DNA of 64,000 bases from Paenirhizobium daejeonense (GCF_014280875.1 NZ_JACLAL010000002.1:645001-709000), one strand, 5' to 3'; positions 52,971 to 62,453 are shown, counted from the stretch's first letter. The notes: generated from the sequence alone by a model not told the origin. Numbers and translations: made by a program.

Positions 52971-54395
52971 ATGGGGATGGCGCCGTTGGCATTTGATGAA
53001 ATGATTAATGCGGACAGCAGTCCGCGAGCACCCTACCGGAACTACCATGAGTGGTACTCCCATCAGGACCCCGCCCGATTGATCGCCAAGTCGCGGGATG
53101 CAGAAAACATCTTCCGCAAGACCGGCATCACCTTCGCAGTCTACGGCCACGAAGACTCCTCCGAAAAGCTCATCCCCTTCGACATCATCCCGCGCGTCAT
53201 CTCCGGCAGTGAGTGGCGTCGACTGGCCCAGGGCATCGAGCAGCGCGTTTTGGCGCTCAACGCTTTTCTCGACGACATCTACCACAAGCAGGAAATCATC
53301 AAGGCGGGCCGCATTCCCCGTGAACTGATCGAGAAGAACGAGGCCTTCCTGCCCGAGATGATCGGCTTCCGTCCGCCGGGCGGCGTCTACACCCACATCG
53401 TCGGCACCGACATCGTGCGCACCGGCGAAGACCAGTTCTACGTGCTGGAAGACAATGCCCGCACGCCGTCGGGCGTCAGCTACATGCTGGAAAACCGCGA
53501 AACCATGATGCAGATGTTCCCGGAGCTCTTCCAGCTCAACAAGGTGCAGCGCGTCGAGGACTATCCCTATCTCCTTCGCCAGTCGCTCGCTTCGCTGGCG
53601 CCTCCCGGTTGCAAGGGCAAGCCGCGCGTCGCGGTGCTGACCCCCGGCATCTACAATTCCGCCTATTACGAGCATTCCTTCCTCGCCGACATGATGGGCG
53701 TGGAACTCGTGGAGGGCTCGGACCTGCGCGTCATCGACGGCAAGGTGAAGATGCGCACCACACGCGGCTACGAGGCGATCGACGTGCTCTATCGCCGCGT
53801 CGATGATGACTTCCTCGATCCGCTGACCTTCCGCCCGGACAGCTGTCTCGGCGTGCCCGGCATCATGGACGTCTATCGCGCCGGCAACATCACCATCGCC
53901 AACGCCCCGGGCACCGGCATCTCCGACGACAAGGCGATCTATTCCTACATGCCCGAGATCGTCGAGTTCTACACCGGCCGCAAGGCGCTTCTCGAAAACG
54001 TGCCGACCTGGCGTTGCTCCGAAGCAGACAGCCTGAAATACGTGCTGGAGCATCTGGAGGAGCTGGTCGTCAAGGAAGTCCACGGCTCCGGTGGCTACGG
54101 CATGCTGGTCGGGCCGACCGCCTCGAAGAAGGAACGCGCGGCCTTCGCCGAGAAGCTGAAGAGCCGGCCGAACAACTACATCGCCCAGCCGACGCTTTCG
54201 CTTTCGACGGTTCCGATCCTGGTCAACAAGGGCATTGCCCCTCGCCACGTCGACCTTCGTCCCTATGTCCTTGTATCCGACAAGGTGCAGATCATCCCCG
54301 GCGGATTGACTCGCGTAGCCCTGAAACAGGGCTCGCTCGTCGTCAACTCCTCCCAGGGAGGCGGCACCAAGGACACCTGGGTACTGGAGGACTGA
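52971..54395 (+). CDS. circularly permuted ATP-grasp protein (type 2)
   Basis: About 474 residues from ATG 52971; the frame is open to 52881, and TTG 52986 is another candidate start. Family blocks: RKTGITFAVYG, YVLEDNARTPSGVSYMLENRE, GVELVEGSDLRV, ANAPGTGISDDKAIYSYMPEIV, and KEVHGSGGYGMLVGP. The fold forms amide bonds with ATP. It is the first gene of a conserved trio with an alpha-E protein and a transglutaminase, thought to make and process a peptide-type product; the product is unknown. Confidence 0.9.
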   Translation: MGMAPLAFDEMINADSSPRAPYRNYHEWYSHQDPARLIAKSRDAENIFRKTGITFAVYGHEDSSEKLIPFDIIPRVISGSEWRRLAQGIEQRVLALNAFLDDIYHKQEIIKAGRIPRELIEKNEAFLPEMIGFRPPGGVYTHIVGTDIVRTGEDQFYVLEDNARTPSGVSYMLENRETMMQMFPELFQLNKVQRVEDYPYLLRQSLASLAPPGCKGKPRVAVLTPGIYNSAYYEHSFLADMMGVELVEGSDLRVIDGKVKMRTTRGYEAIDVLYRRVDDDFLDPLTFRPDSCLGVPGIMDVYRAGNITIANAPGTGISDDKAIYSYMPEIVEFYTGRKALLENVPTWRCSEADSLKYVLEHLEELVVKEVHGSGGYGMLVGPTASKKERAAFAEKLKSRPNNYIAQPTLSLSTVPILVNKGIAPRHVDLRPYVLVSDKVQIIPGGLTRVALKQGSLVVNSSQGGGTKDTWVLED

Positions 54396-54398
54396 GCC

Positions 54399-55340
54399 AT
54401 GCTGGGCAGAACCGCAAACGGACTTTACTGGATGTTCCGCTACATCGAGCGGGCCGAAAACATCGCCCGCCTCGTGGACGCCGGCCTCAGGATGTCGCTG
54501 ACCCGCACCGGAGCCTCGGAGGAAGACTGGGGCGCCGTGCTTCTCAGCGCCGATGTGCGCGAAGGATATGACGCAGCCCACTCGAAGCTGACCAGCGCCG
54601 ACGCGATCGACTATCTGCTGCGCGATCGCGCCAACCCTTCGAGCGTAATGTCGTGCATCGATTCCGGCCGCAACAACGCCCGCATGGTGCGCACGGCGTT
54701 GACCCGCGAAACGTGGGAGGCGACCAACGAATGCTGGATCGAACTGAAGCAGATCCTGGGACGCAGGCTGAAATCGGCCGACCTGCCCGAAGTGATCGAC
54801 ACGGTGAAGCGCCGTGCCGGCCTCATCCGCGGCGCTTTCCACGGATCGATGCTACGCAACGAGATCTACAATTTCGCCCGCATCGGCACCTTCATCGAGC
54901 GGGCGGACAATACCAGCCGCATCCTCGATGTGAAGTACTACGTGCTGCTGCCGGCCGTGACCCAGGTCGGCTCCTCGCTCGACAACATGCAGTGGGAATC
55001 GATCCTGCGCTCCGTCTCGGCGCATCGCTCCTATCGCTGGGTGTATGACGGTGAATACCGCGCGGCCAACATTGCCGATTTCCTGATCCTCAACGGTCAG
55101 ATGCCGCGCTCGCTCGCCTACTCCTACGAGAAGATCGTCAGCAACCTCGGTTATCTCGCCAAGGAATACGGCCAGCGGCTGCCGGCCCACGATACCGCCG
55201 ATTCCGTGCGCGCTACTCTCAGTTCCTGCAATGTCAGCGCCATCATGGATCAGGGATTGCATGAGTTCCTAGACAATTTCATCTCCCGGAACAACCAGCT
55301 GGGCAGCGAGATTACCGAGGGTTACCGCTTCTACAGCTGA
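54399..55340 (+). CDS. alpha-E domain protein (DUF403)
   Basis: 313 residues, all helical. Opens MLGRTANGLYWMFRYIERAENIARLVDAG, the DUF403 signature, and repeats it in the middle (FARIGTFIERADNTSRILDVKYY near 165), as expected of an internal duplication. Starts 3 bp after the ATP-grasp gene. Second member of the ATP-grasp/alpha-E/transglutaminase trio. Confidence 0.92.
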   Translation: MLGRTANGLYWMFRYIERAENIARLVDAGLRMSLTRTGASEEDWGAVLLSADVREGYDAAHSKLTSADAIDYLLRDRANPSSVMSCIDSGRNNARMVRTALTRETWEATNECWIELKQILGRRLKSADLPEVIDTVKRRAGLIRGAFHGSMLRNEIYNFARIGTFIERADNTSRILDVKYYVLLPAVTQVGSSLDNMQWESILRSVSAHRSYRWVYDGEYRAANIADFLILNGQMPRSLAYSYEKIVSNLGYLAKEYGQRLPAHDTADSVRATLSSCNVSAIMDQGLHEFLDNFISRNNQLGSEITEGYRFYS

Positions 55341-55359
55341 CGGCAGGCAGGATACCATC

Positions 55360-56184
55360 ATGCGGCTCAAGATTACCCATACCACCGAATATCAATACGC
55401 CGAGCCGGTTGCCTATTCGCTGCAGCGGCTCAGGCTATCGCCAGTGGCAGGTCCCGGACAGGACGTTCTGTCGTGGCACATAGCCGTCGATGGCGCCGTC
55501 GTTGAGGCAGGCTTCCACGACCAGTTCGGCAATCACGTCCACCTCGTTTCGACCGAGGGCGACAGTTCCAGGGTCCACATCGTCGCGAGCGGCGAGGTGG
55601 AGACCTCGGATCGCGCCGGCGTCTTCGGTCCTCATATCGGCTATTGCCCCCTATGGCTTTTCTTGCGGGACACGCCGCGCACTAAGCCCGGCAAGCTGAC
55701 GAAGGAGCTTGCCAAGGGGCTTTCCGGCGTGACGGACCTCGACCGCATGCACGACCTGATGGGCACGATCCACTCATCCGTCTCCTATCGCCCCGGCGAA
55801 ACCGGCACGGAAACGACGGCCGAACAGGCGCTTGAGGCGGGCCACGGCGTCTGCCAGGATCACGCCCATATCTTCATTTCCGCCGCCCGGTTGCTCGATA
55901 TTCCGGCCCGCTACGTTTCCGGCTATCTGATGATGGAAGGGGTGGCCGAGCAGGCGGCAACGCATGCCTGGGCCGAAGTGTTTCTTCCGGGCCTAGGCTG
56001 GGTCGGCTTTGACGCCGCAAACGACCATTGTCCGGATGCCCGCTATGTCCGCATCGCCTCCGGGCTCTGCTATGCCGATGTGGCGCCGGTCTCCGGCATG
56101 CGCATCGGCCACGCCGGCGAGGATCTCGCCGTCAAGGTGGTGGTGGAGCCCAAGCTACAGGGGCAAAGCCAGAGCCAGAGCTGA
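55360..56184 (+). CDS. transglutaminase-like cysteine peptidase family protein
   Basis: 274 residues. N-terminal beta domain (KITHTTEYQYAEPVAYSLQRLRLSP), then the transglutaminase core with its Cys-His-Asp triad in GHGVCQDHAHIFISAAR (Cys near 164), THAWAEVFLPG (His near 200) and GFDAANDH (Asp near 215). No signal peptide. Starts 20 bp after the alpha-E gene, completing the operon. Confidence 0.92.
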   Translation: MRLKITHTTEYQYAEPVAYSLQRLRLSPVAGPGQDVLSWHIAVDGAVVEAGFHDQFGNHVHLVSTEGDSSRVHIVASGEVETSDRAGVFGPHIGYCPLWLFLRDTPRTKPGKLTKELAKGLSGVTDLDRMHDLMGTIHSSVSYRPGETGTETTAEQALEAGHGVCQDHAHIFISAARLLDIPARYVSGYLMMEGVAEQAATHAWAEVFLPGLGWVGFDAANDHCPDARYVRIASGLCYADVAPVSGMRIGHAGEDLAVKVVVEPKLQGQSQSQS

Positions 56185-56345
56185 GGTTGTCGGAGCGCTA
56201 CGTTTCCATCCGCATATACAAGGGAACGCTCAGCCGGATTGTATCAACGTATCACGTCACCGGCCTCGGCCTCCGGTGACAGGCACCTCGCAAGCCCGGC
56301 GCCAAGTCCGCGTGCTCTCTTCATGTGTCCAAGGGAGAATCACGC

Positions 56346-56813
56346 ATGCTGTTTCGCCAGTCGTTGTTCGAGTCGGTCGTGGAGCGTCTTTCCGAAGAAG
56401 GGACTGACGCTGCGGACGAGGAAAGCCCGGCCGTATCTCATCGCATCCACGGCATGCCGGGCAACTATCTCGCCGATAGCCTGATGACAGAGCCTCAGGA
56501 GGCAACGCGCCTGCAGCAGGCCTATCTCTTCCTGATGGAAGACGGGCCGCTCGATGAGCCCGCGGCCCCTCCTCCGCCGCAGGCCAGAGCTCCTGTCATA
56601 CCCGCCCGCCTTGTGCGCCTGTCACTGGAGGAAATCGCGGAAGATCTCGGCATCGCGCCGACCGACGACCGGGAGAAGCTGGCGGAGCGGCGACGGCAAT
56701 TCGCCAGGCTCAACCACCCCGACAAGGTGGATGCTGATTTCAGGGAGCGCGCGACGAAGCGCATGAAAATCGCCAATCTGCTGATCGATGAGGCAATTCG
56801 TCGGCTGTCCTGA
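56346..56813 (+). CDS. J-domain-like (DnaJ-type) protein
   Basis: 155 residues, ATG 56346 with AAGGGAGA upstream. The N-terminal ~75 residues are of unknown type. After a Pro-rich linker (PAAPPPPQARAP), the C-terminal 65 residues resemble a J domain: LEEIAEDLGIAPTDDREKL for helix I, RRRQFARLNHPDKVD with the HPD motif near residue 128, then a charged helix III. It may recruit a DnaK-type chaperone; the client is unknown. Confidence 0.75.
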   Translation: MLFRQSLFESVVERLSEEGTDAADEESPAVSHRIHGMPGNYLADSLMTEPQEATRLQQAYLFLMEDGPLDEPAAPPPPQARAPVIPARLVRLSLEEIAEDLGIAPTDDREKLAERRRQFARLNHPDKVDADFRERATKRMKIANLLIDEAIRRLS

Positions 56814-56913
56814 ACAGACCAAACGGCCCACGGGCTCCGCTGGACACACGTTTCCGGCGAAAACAGAATCCGCTTGAATAGCTATCCCTTTGCTTTTGAT
56901 AGCAAGCCCTGAT

Positions 56914-57402
56914 TCAATCGTAGAGCTTCTTCAGCAGATCAATCAGCTGGTCCCGCGCGGCAGGACCGCCAAGCCGCGCAAGAAGGCGCCCCTCATGTTC
57001 CTGCCAGATCGGCATGAGTTCGTTCAGATAGGTAAGCCCTGCATCCGTGATATAGAGTGACTGCACGCGACGGTCGAGATCGGACTTGCGCCGTTCTACG
57101 AAGCCCTTGTGCTCGAGACCGTCGACGATGGCGACGAAATTGGCCCTCTGTATCCCCAACGCTTCCGCCACCTCACTCTGCTTCGCCCCCTGATTGCGGG
57201 TCAGAAGCAGCAAGACGGCGAAGTCAGTCGGCCGCAACCCTTTGGCGGCAAACGTTTCGTTGAAATGCTGGAAGACCGCGAGCTGAGCCCGCCGGAGGCG
57301 ATACCCGACCGCATCCTCCATCATCGTAAAATCTATCCTGCTGGACCCCGAAGCTGTTTCTTCAGCCTTATTTTCCGTCATCGAGACGCCATTCTCATGC
57401 AT
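56914..57402 (-). CDS. MarR-family transcriptional regulator
   Basis: 162 residues from ATG 57402; 57381 and a GTG at 57420 are other starts. Winged HTH: KGLRPTDFAVLLLLTRNQGAKQSEVAEALGIQRANFVAIVDGLEHKGFVERRKSDLDRRVQSLYIT. MarR regulators respond to phenolic or oxidative signals, or control catabolic genes. No obvious divergent target; its right side is a gene-poor stretch before the tRNA. Confidence 0.9.
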   Translation of the reverse strand: MHENGVSMTENKAEETASGSSRIDFTMMEDAVGYRLRRAQLAVFQHFNETFAAKGLRPTDFAVLLLLTRNQGAKQSEVAEALGIQRANFVAIVDGLEHKGFVERRKSDLDRRVQSLYITDAGLTYLNELMPIWQEHEGRLLARLGGPAARDQLIDLLKKLYD

Positions 57403-57420
57403 TCTCCCCACGCGAACCAT

Positions 57421-57772
57421 AACGTACGCAGATGCAATGCGTAATGGTCATAACAATAATCTTATAGGATTACCTTCTTGGCACAAGGGTTTACGCCCGA
57501 CTACCCGTGAAAACCGACAGTTTTGACGCCACTCAACCTCCGGCCAGATTGAAATGCAGGTCAGTATGCTGCGGCACTAAGGCGCTCCTCTTTCGCGGGT
57601 TGCGTTATATGGAAAGTGTGATTCCACGTCCGCGGGTCCCAGGTCCGATCCCGCTCACGATATACAGATTGTTGAGAGAGACCCGTTTGCGCATTTTCCA
57701 CATTGATGCGAAGCAAACTCTAGGGTATGACCGCGACACAGCCTGACGGCGAGGCATCCCCTCGCCCCGGAT
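57421..57772. other. gap between the MarR gene and tRNA-Arg
   Basis: 352 bp without a supported gene. A 79-codon plus-strand frame at 57507-57746 lacks a ribosome site and any family pattern. The interval should hold the MarR gene and tRNA promoters. Confidence 0.4.
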
Positions 57773-57849
57773 GCACCCGTAGCTCAGCTGGATAGAGTGT
57801 TGGATTCCGATTCCAAAGGTCACAGGTTCGAATCCTGTCGGGTGCGCCA
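57773..57849 (+). tRNA. tRNA-Arg (anticodon CCG)
   Basis: 77 nt with encoded CCA. Acceptor GCACCCG/CGGGTGC, D-loop with AGCTGGATAGAG, anticodon arm TTGGA-TTCCGAT-TCCAA, T-arm ACAGGTTCGAATCCTGT. Its 3' end (GGTTCGAATCCTGTCGGGTG) is a standard integrase target; sequence after it is unlike the chromosome before it, so this is likely the left attachment site of an island. Confidence 0.95.
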
Positions 57850-58113
57850 TTCTCGAACAAAAGAGAGAACTGCAGGCGGCGTTTTTGATTGCGCTCTCTT
57901 GGTTCGTCGCAGTGATCACTGGTAAGGTCTTGTCGCTCCGTTAGTATTGTCCATGGCTTCCTCGAAATGATCGCGTTGCAGTTGCTACGCTTTTGAGTTC
58001 CGGTAGTGTTGATCGCGGCCAGCAAAAAAGACTCTGGTGCTTCGTTGCCGCAGGCCGAAAGTTTGCGACTTGGTGCTCGTTTACTGCCTCCTTCAACCAT
58101 TTATGTTCTCCCC

Positions 58114-59475
58114 ATGCGAAAAAATCCGAATTGGACAGCTAAGCGATCAGGCCACGATTGGCGCGACGACGAACTCATGCTTGCTGTGGCATGGTTAAAG
58201 TCGTTCGTACCGCGCGTCCAAATGGAGCGCCGCATAGACGCGGCGAAGGAGCGCTTGCTTGAAGCACGCAAGCAGATGCGCGAAGGTCTCCAGGTGCCAT
58301 TCTTCGATCCATCAGATGTTGCGGCATGGTACATATTCCAAGCCGAAACTTTTGCGTACGACCGTGCTTACTGGACACCCGAGGGTGCTATGCGGATCGC
58401 TCCATACCTCACACGCATTGGGAAGGAATTGCCCCTTCTCCTCTCCGTAAAAAATGTTGAGGAGCGAGCGGCTCGAATAATGCTGGCAGAGAGGCGGCAG
58501 CCAGACGGCGGAATTTTTGAACTTCTTGTTGGTCTTGCTTACCGACGTGGTGGCTGGACAGATGTTGAGTTCGTTCAAGAGAAGCGAGGGCTCGAACGAA
58601 CACCCGATCTTCATGTCTCTCGCCCTAGAAGCCACTGGGCAGTAGAGTGTAAGCGCCTTGCCGTTTCATCATACGCTACGAAAGAGAACCAGCGTGGAAT
58701 CGTCTTGGCGGAAAAAGTTCATGCACTCCTACTTGCGCAGTACCGGTCATCGGTCGTCGAGGTCGTCTACAAGGTCGAGCTAGAAGATGTTCCTGATCAG
58801 TATCTTGCGGATAGGGTTCAAGCCGCGATGGAGCGAGCATCGCCGGAGCCGGTGGAGGATGAAATTGCGGCCATTCGCGTCAGGCCCGTAAACTGGGAGC
58901 TTACCCGCAGCGTCCTGCGTGAAGACTTCGTGTACTATGGTTCAACTCGCATGATCGAGTTGCTCGCTGGTTCCTATGCTCACGACGCCAACCACTCCAT
59001 GGCGGCAAAGTGGCGTCCTTGGGAAGATCGGCCCGAGTATGCTGACGCTGTCTACCAGGCCAGCGTTGTAACTTGGCGAAGCGCCTCAGTAGCCGCTACG
59101 CGCCAGAAGGCCCGACACTTCAAGAAAACGCTCGTTGACGCGAACGGGCAGCTTCCAGGAGATAGACCTGGTGTGGTCCATATCGGCATAGAAACATATG
59201 CCGGGGCTAGGGTAGATGCGTTTCGCCACGTACGAAACAGTCTACAGAGCCGATACTTCGATCCTGGTAAATCGCGACTTAGATGGGTGTATGGAAATTA
59301 TTTCGTTCCTGAAGCCACTACTCGGCAAGACGAGAGCTGGGCTTTCACGGAAACAATGGTCCCTTATCGCGTGGGATCGCATCGAACGAAGTGGCCGCTG
59401 CCCGACCACATGCTTGTATCACCGGAGGGCAAAAACTTTTCCGGGATGCACTGGGATGGACGCGACTTCCATTAG
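58114..59475 (+). CDS. island protein with PD-(D/E)XK-like nuclease motif
   Basis: About 453 residues from ATG 58114 (GTG 58006 would extend it by 36 residues). No family recognised as a whole. A restriction-nuclease-like segment lies near residues 163-182: TPDLHVSRPRS then WAVECKRL, the spacing and order of P-D-x13-E-x-K. N-terminal helical region with WRDDELMLAVAWLKSFVP. AT-richer codon use than the chromosome. It probably acts on DNA in a defence context; that is inference. The next small ORF overlaps it. Confidence 0.7.
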   Translation: MRKNPNWTAKRSGHDWRDDELMLAVAWLKSFVPRVQMERRIDAAKERLLEARKQMREGLQVPFFDPSDVAAWYIFQAETFAYDRAYWTPEGAMRIAPYLTRIGKELPLLLSVKNVEERAARIMLAERRQPDGGIFELLVGLAYRRGGWTDVEFVQEKRGLERTPDLHVSRPRSHWAVECKRLAVSSYATKENQRGIVLAEKVHALLLAQYRSSVVEVVYKVELEDVPDQYLADRVQAAMERASPEPVEDEIAAIRVRPVNWELTRSVLREDFVYYGSTRMIELLAGSYAHDANHSMAAKWRPWEDRPEYADAVYQASVVTWRSASVAATRQKARHFKKTLVDANGQLPGDRPGVVHIGIETYAGARVDAFRHVRNSLQSRYFDPGKSRLRWVYGNYFVPEATTRQDESWAFTETMVPYRVGSHRTKWPLPDHMLVSPEGKNFSGMHWDGRDFH

Positions 59476-59641
59476 CGCGGTCGTGAGATGCGTTGATCTC
59501 GTTGAGATACAACGGGCCGTCTCTGATTTGGGTATTCGACAACGCAAGCTAGTTGAAGAGGGGGTGCCCAATGTCAGGCTTATCGATTTTCTGACCGTGG
59601 TTGACGAGCCAATTCTGTTAGAGATGCGCAAAATACGCTAG
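59456..59641 (+). CDS. small overlapping protein, unknown
   Basis: 61 residues, ATG 59456, overlapping the end of the nuclease-like gene by 20 bp in another frame. Begins MDATSISAVVRCVDLVEIQ and ends in a basic tail. No family recognised; its tail is convergent with, and overlaps, the metallophosphoesterase gene. Could be a partner of the nuclease-like protein. Confidence 0.45.
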   Translation: MDATSISAVVRCVDLVEIQRAVSDLGIRQRKLVEEGVPNVRLIDFLTVVDEPILLEMRKIR

Positions 59642-60299
59642 CCTTCCCTAGGCCAATTACGTTTATACCATTTGCCAGTGTCGCGTGGTAATCCTGGTGA
59701 AGGTGGCCATGCACGATGGTTTTGATGCCCAGCACCTCTGCAAGGTCGTCGATCTCAGGATGCCCGTAGCGATGAGACGACGGCGCTTCATGCGTGATCA
59801 AGATGTCGGCTTCAAGCGCGGCCAGGGAGTTGAAGTCTTCAGGGAATATTGTCGACCGATGACGCAGGGGCAGTCCATCGCGCCACGTCGATCTTGAATT
59901 GGCGCTGAGATACTCGTTGCGTGTACTGAACTTGGGGATGCCGCCAGCGTTCTGAGGATGCCAAACGTCGGAGTGAAAGACGCCACCCAAGCCTGCAACC
60001 CGAACGCCGTCCAGTTCAACAACACGACCGGCGAGATTCCTGTTCGCGAGACCGGAATCAAAAACGAAGTCGTGCCAAGTCTCCTGGTCGGCGTCATGAT
60101 TGCCATGGATGAAGTAAACGCTAGAGCCGACAGACGTCAGGTCCGACAGCTCGATATCGAGGGGCCGGTCCAAGTCGAAATCGCCAAGGAAAATTGAGTA
60201 GGCAGGCTGATGTTTCCGTAACATTTCGCGCACGGGGCGGAAGTTGCCATGCGGGTCGCCGAAGAAGGCGACGCTGTCAGTTCGTTTGATTTCCGACAT
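59580..60299 (-). CDS. metallophosphoesterase of the island
   Basis: 239 residues with the calcineurin-like set: GDPHGNFRPV near residue 14, LGDFDLDRP, HGNHDADQE near 66, LGGVFHSDVW, ITHEAPSSHRYGHP near 168 and VHGHLHQDYH near 195. Cleaves a phosphodiester or monoester; the substrate may be a nucleotide or RNA end. Island location and overlap with the small ORF suggest accessory status. It is unrelated in sequence to the enzyme at 29232. Confidence 0.85.
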   Translation of the reverse strand: MSEIKRTDSVAFFGDPHGNFRPVREMLRKHQPAYSIFLGDFDLDRPLDIELSDLTSVGSSVYFIHGNHDADQETWHDFVFDSGLANRNLAGRVVELDGVRVAGLGGVFHSDVWHPQNAGGIPKFSTRNEYLSANSRSTWRDGLPLRHRSTIFPEDFNSLAALEADILITHEAPSSHRYGHPEIDDLAEVLGIKTIVHGHLHQDYHATLANGINVIGLGKASVFCASLTELARQPRSENR

Positions 60300-60464
60300 G
60301 GCTTCTTAAGTTCATATGGACTGTTCAAGTCCGGGAAACGTGCGATAGTGACCGAGGCGGTACCGTCCCTATATAAATTTCCAACCTTTCCAAAAAGTTG
60401 TAAAAACTCCTTGCGGGTCGCTTGAAGCAACCTCTAATGTTCGGCAGTGGGATTGGGGACTACT

Positions 60465-62453
60465 GTGGACACTGTAACGACAAAGACGGACGAGTTAGTC
60501 AAGCCAGACATGCAGGCAGTGCTTTCGCGCACGCACTTGTCCAACACGCTGCATGATTTCCTGCTTCCCGTCTTCGAAGCGGTGTCGAACGCTATGCATG
60601 GTATCGAAGCCAAGTATGGTGAGAAGGAAGCCAGCGAACGCGGTAAGATCACCATCACGTTCGAAAACGCCAACAACCCTCTTAAGCTCAAGATCGCTGT
60701 CACCGACAACGGCATTGGGCTCAATGATGATAATTATAAATCCTTCAAGACCCCGTTCTCCGGCTATAAATTGAAAGCCCATGGGCGAGGCTTTGGCCGC
60801 TTCATGGCTTTCAAGGTCTTTGGCCGTTCTGTATATCTCAGTCGATACGAATTCTTCGCTGAGCAACTGACAAGGTCGTTCCAGTTCGATCTGCTGCGCG
60901 ACAAGGAGTTCGTGTTCCTGGACGATGCGCCAGTTTTTGAGGAGACCGGCGTAACTGTTGTGTACGATCAACTTCTGACGAATTGGCACGATCTCATTCG
61001 AGAACTGCAGTCGAAGGACGTCGCTGATCTTATAGCCAGCCATTTCCTTCCATATTTCCTTTATCGGTGGCTTCCCGAAATAACGATCCAGTTCGACGAC
61101 CAGGAGCCGCAGAGCATCAAGGCGCATTTCAGTGCCGTGTTTGTGCAGTTCAAATCCGGGGACTTCGAATTTTTTATCGATGGCTTGTCGGAAACCATCA
61201 AGTATTCGCTGACTAAGATACCTAAAACCAAATCCTTCAAAAATCACTGTCTGCTGTTCTCTGCAGCCGACCGCATAGTAGGTGCACCGCGTGACCTGTC
61301 CAACAAACTCGGACAGCCGCATTTCCTCGACGAAAAGAATGAAAGCTATATCGTTATTGCCGTCGTTCGCAGCACTGCGTTCGAGTCGCGGCTGAACGAT
61401 GCTCGTACCGGGCTGAACCTTGGTGCGAAAACTATTGAAGGGATTGTGTCCAAGGTCAGTGACGTGATCCAGGAATCTGAGGCCGCTCAGATCGACAAGA
61501 TCAAGAGCGGGCAGTCTTCAGACCTGAACTATGCCCTGAAGGAGAATCCAATCCTTCGGCTAGGTCTCAAAGGGCGGAGCGTTACAGACTACGTCGCTTC
61601 GAAGCCCAACAACTGGTCTGCTGAAGAGTTTGTATCCGATCTCGCGATTGAACGTTTCCGCGCGTCTAACGATCTGAGCAAGCAGATTGCCAGCATTATG
61701 GAAAATCCGAACCAATACCGCGAGAAAATCGAGGGCCTGGCAAGCACACTCGACGCGAACAAGAAGGAAGCGCTCGCCGAATACGTCCTGCATAGAAAGA
61801 GTGTCATCGAACTGGTCGAAGCAGCCAGGAAATTCCGCCCTGACGGTGGAAGAACGCCGGAAGATGTCATCCACGAACTAGTCTTCCGTCGTTTCACCGA
61901 TAATGTGCAAGCCAGCTATTTCGAGCACAACCTCTGGCTCATCGACGACGCTTTGGCGTTTCTGCCGTATATCTCCAGCGACCGAACGCTGCACGGCGGA
62001 GGAAGAAGAACCGGTGACAAGGTCACCGATATCGCATTCTTCGACGATAGCATGGTCCTAGGCGACAACGACGGTACGACGGTAACCATCGTCGAGTTCA
62101 AAAAGCCGAGCCGTGATGACTTTGGCTTTGGCAATATAAAGAGCGATCCTGTCCTGCAGGTTATCGAGACCTTGGAAAAAGCAAGCGAGCGCGGCTCAAT
62201 CACCAAGACGGACGGAACGTTCTTCATGTTTCGGGGCGTCGTGCGCCGGTTCGCCTTCATCATTGCTGACCAGACACCGTCACTGGTCAGGGTTCTCAAA
62301 AAGCACGACTTCAAGAACGACTGGAACCCCGAAATCTTTGTTCGCTATAGGGACAACGAGGAGATTTTTATCCAGGCGTTCGGATACGACACCCTGGTGG
62401 CAAATGCCAAGAAAAGGAACCAAGCGTTCTTCTCAGTGCTCCTCGGGGAATGA
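60465..62453 (+). CDS. GHKL-type ATPase fused to a C-terminal PD-(D/E)XK-like domain
   Basis: About 662 residues from GTG 60465, which has GGGGA upstream; an earlier GTG at 60447 is also in frame. ATPase N-box EAVSNAMHGI near residue 38, DNGIGLND near 81, GRGFGRFMAFKVF near 106. A central helical region follows. The C-terminal 130 residues carry KVTDIAFFDD near 523 and TVTIVEFKKPS near 545, a D-x-E-x-K nuclease pattern. The combination recalls MORC/HSP90-like ATPases of defence systems. No name assigned. Flanked by the metallophosphoesterase and a type III toxin system. Confidence 0.8.
   Translation: MDTVTTKTDELVKPDMQAVLSRTHLSNTLHDFLLPVFEAVSNAMHGIEAKYGEKEASERGKITITFENANNPLKLKIAVTDNGIGLNDDNYKSFKTPFSGYKLKAHGRGFGRFMAFKVFGRSVYLSRYEFFAEQLTRSFQFDLLRDKEFVFLDDAPVFEETGVTVVYDQLLTNWHDLIRELQSKDVADLIASHFLPYFLYRWLPEITIQFDDQEPQSIKAHFSAVFVQFKSGDFEFFIDGLSETIKYSLTKIPKTKSFKNHCLLFSAADRIVGAPRDLSNKLGQPHFLDEKNESYIVIAVVRSTAFESRLNDARTGLNLGAKTIEGIVSKVSDVIQESEAAQIDKIKSGQSSDLNYALKENPILRLGLKGRSVTDYVASKPNNWSAEEFVSDLAIERFRASNDLSKQIASIMENPNQYREKIEGLASTLDANKKEALAEYVLHRKSVIELVEAARKFRPDGGRTPEDVIHELVFRRFTDNVQASYFEHNLWLIDDALAFLPYISSDRTLHGGGRRTGDKVTDIAFFDDSMVLGDNDGTTVTIVEFKKPSRDDFGFGNIKSDPVLQVIETLEKASERGSITKTDGTFFMFRGVVRRFAFIIADQTPSLVRVLKKHDFKNDWNPEIFVRYRDNEEIFIQAFGYDTLVANAKKRNQAFFSVLLGE

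Noticed and set aside
52956..54842. 628-codon minus-strand frame
   Set aside because: Covers the ATP-grasp and alpha-E genes on the other strand; His/Asp/Val-rich shadow.
59216..59455. Upstream part of the frame that ends at 59641
   Set aside because: Overlaps the nuclease-like gene out of frame without coding character; only the part from ATG 59456 is kept.
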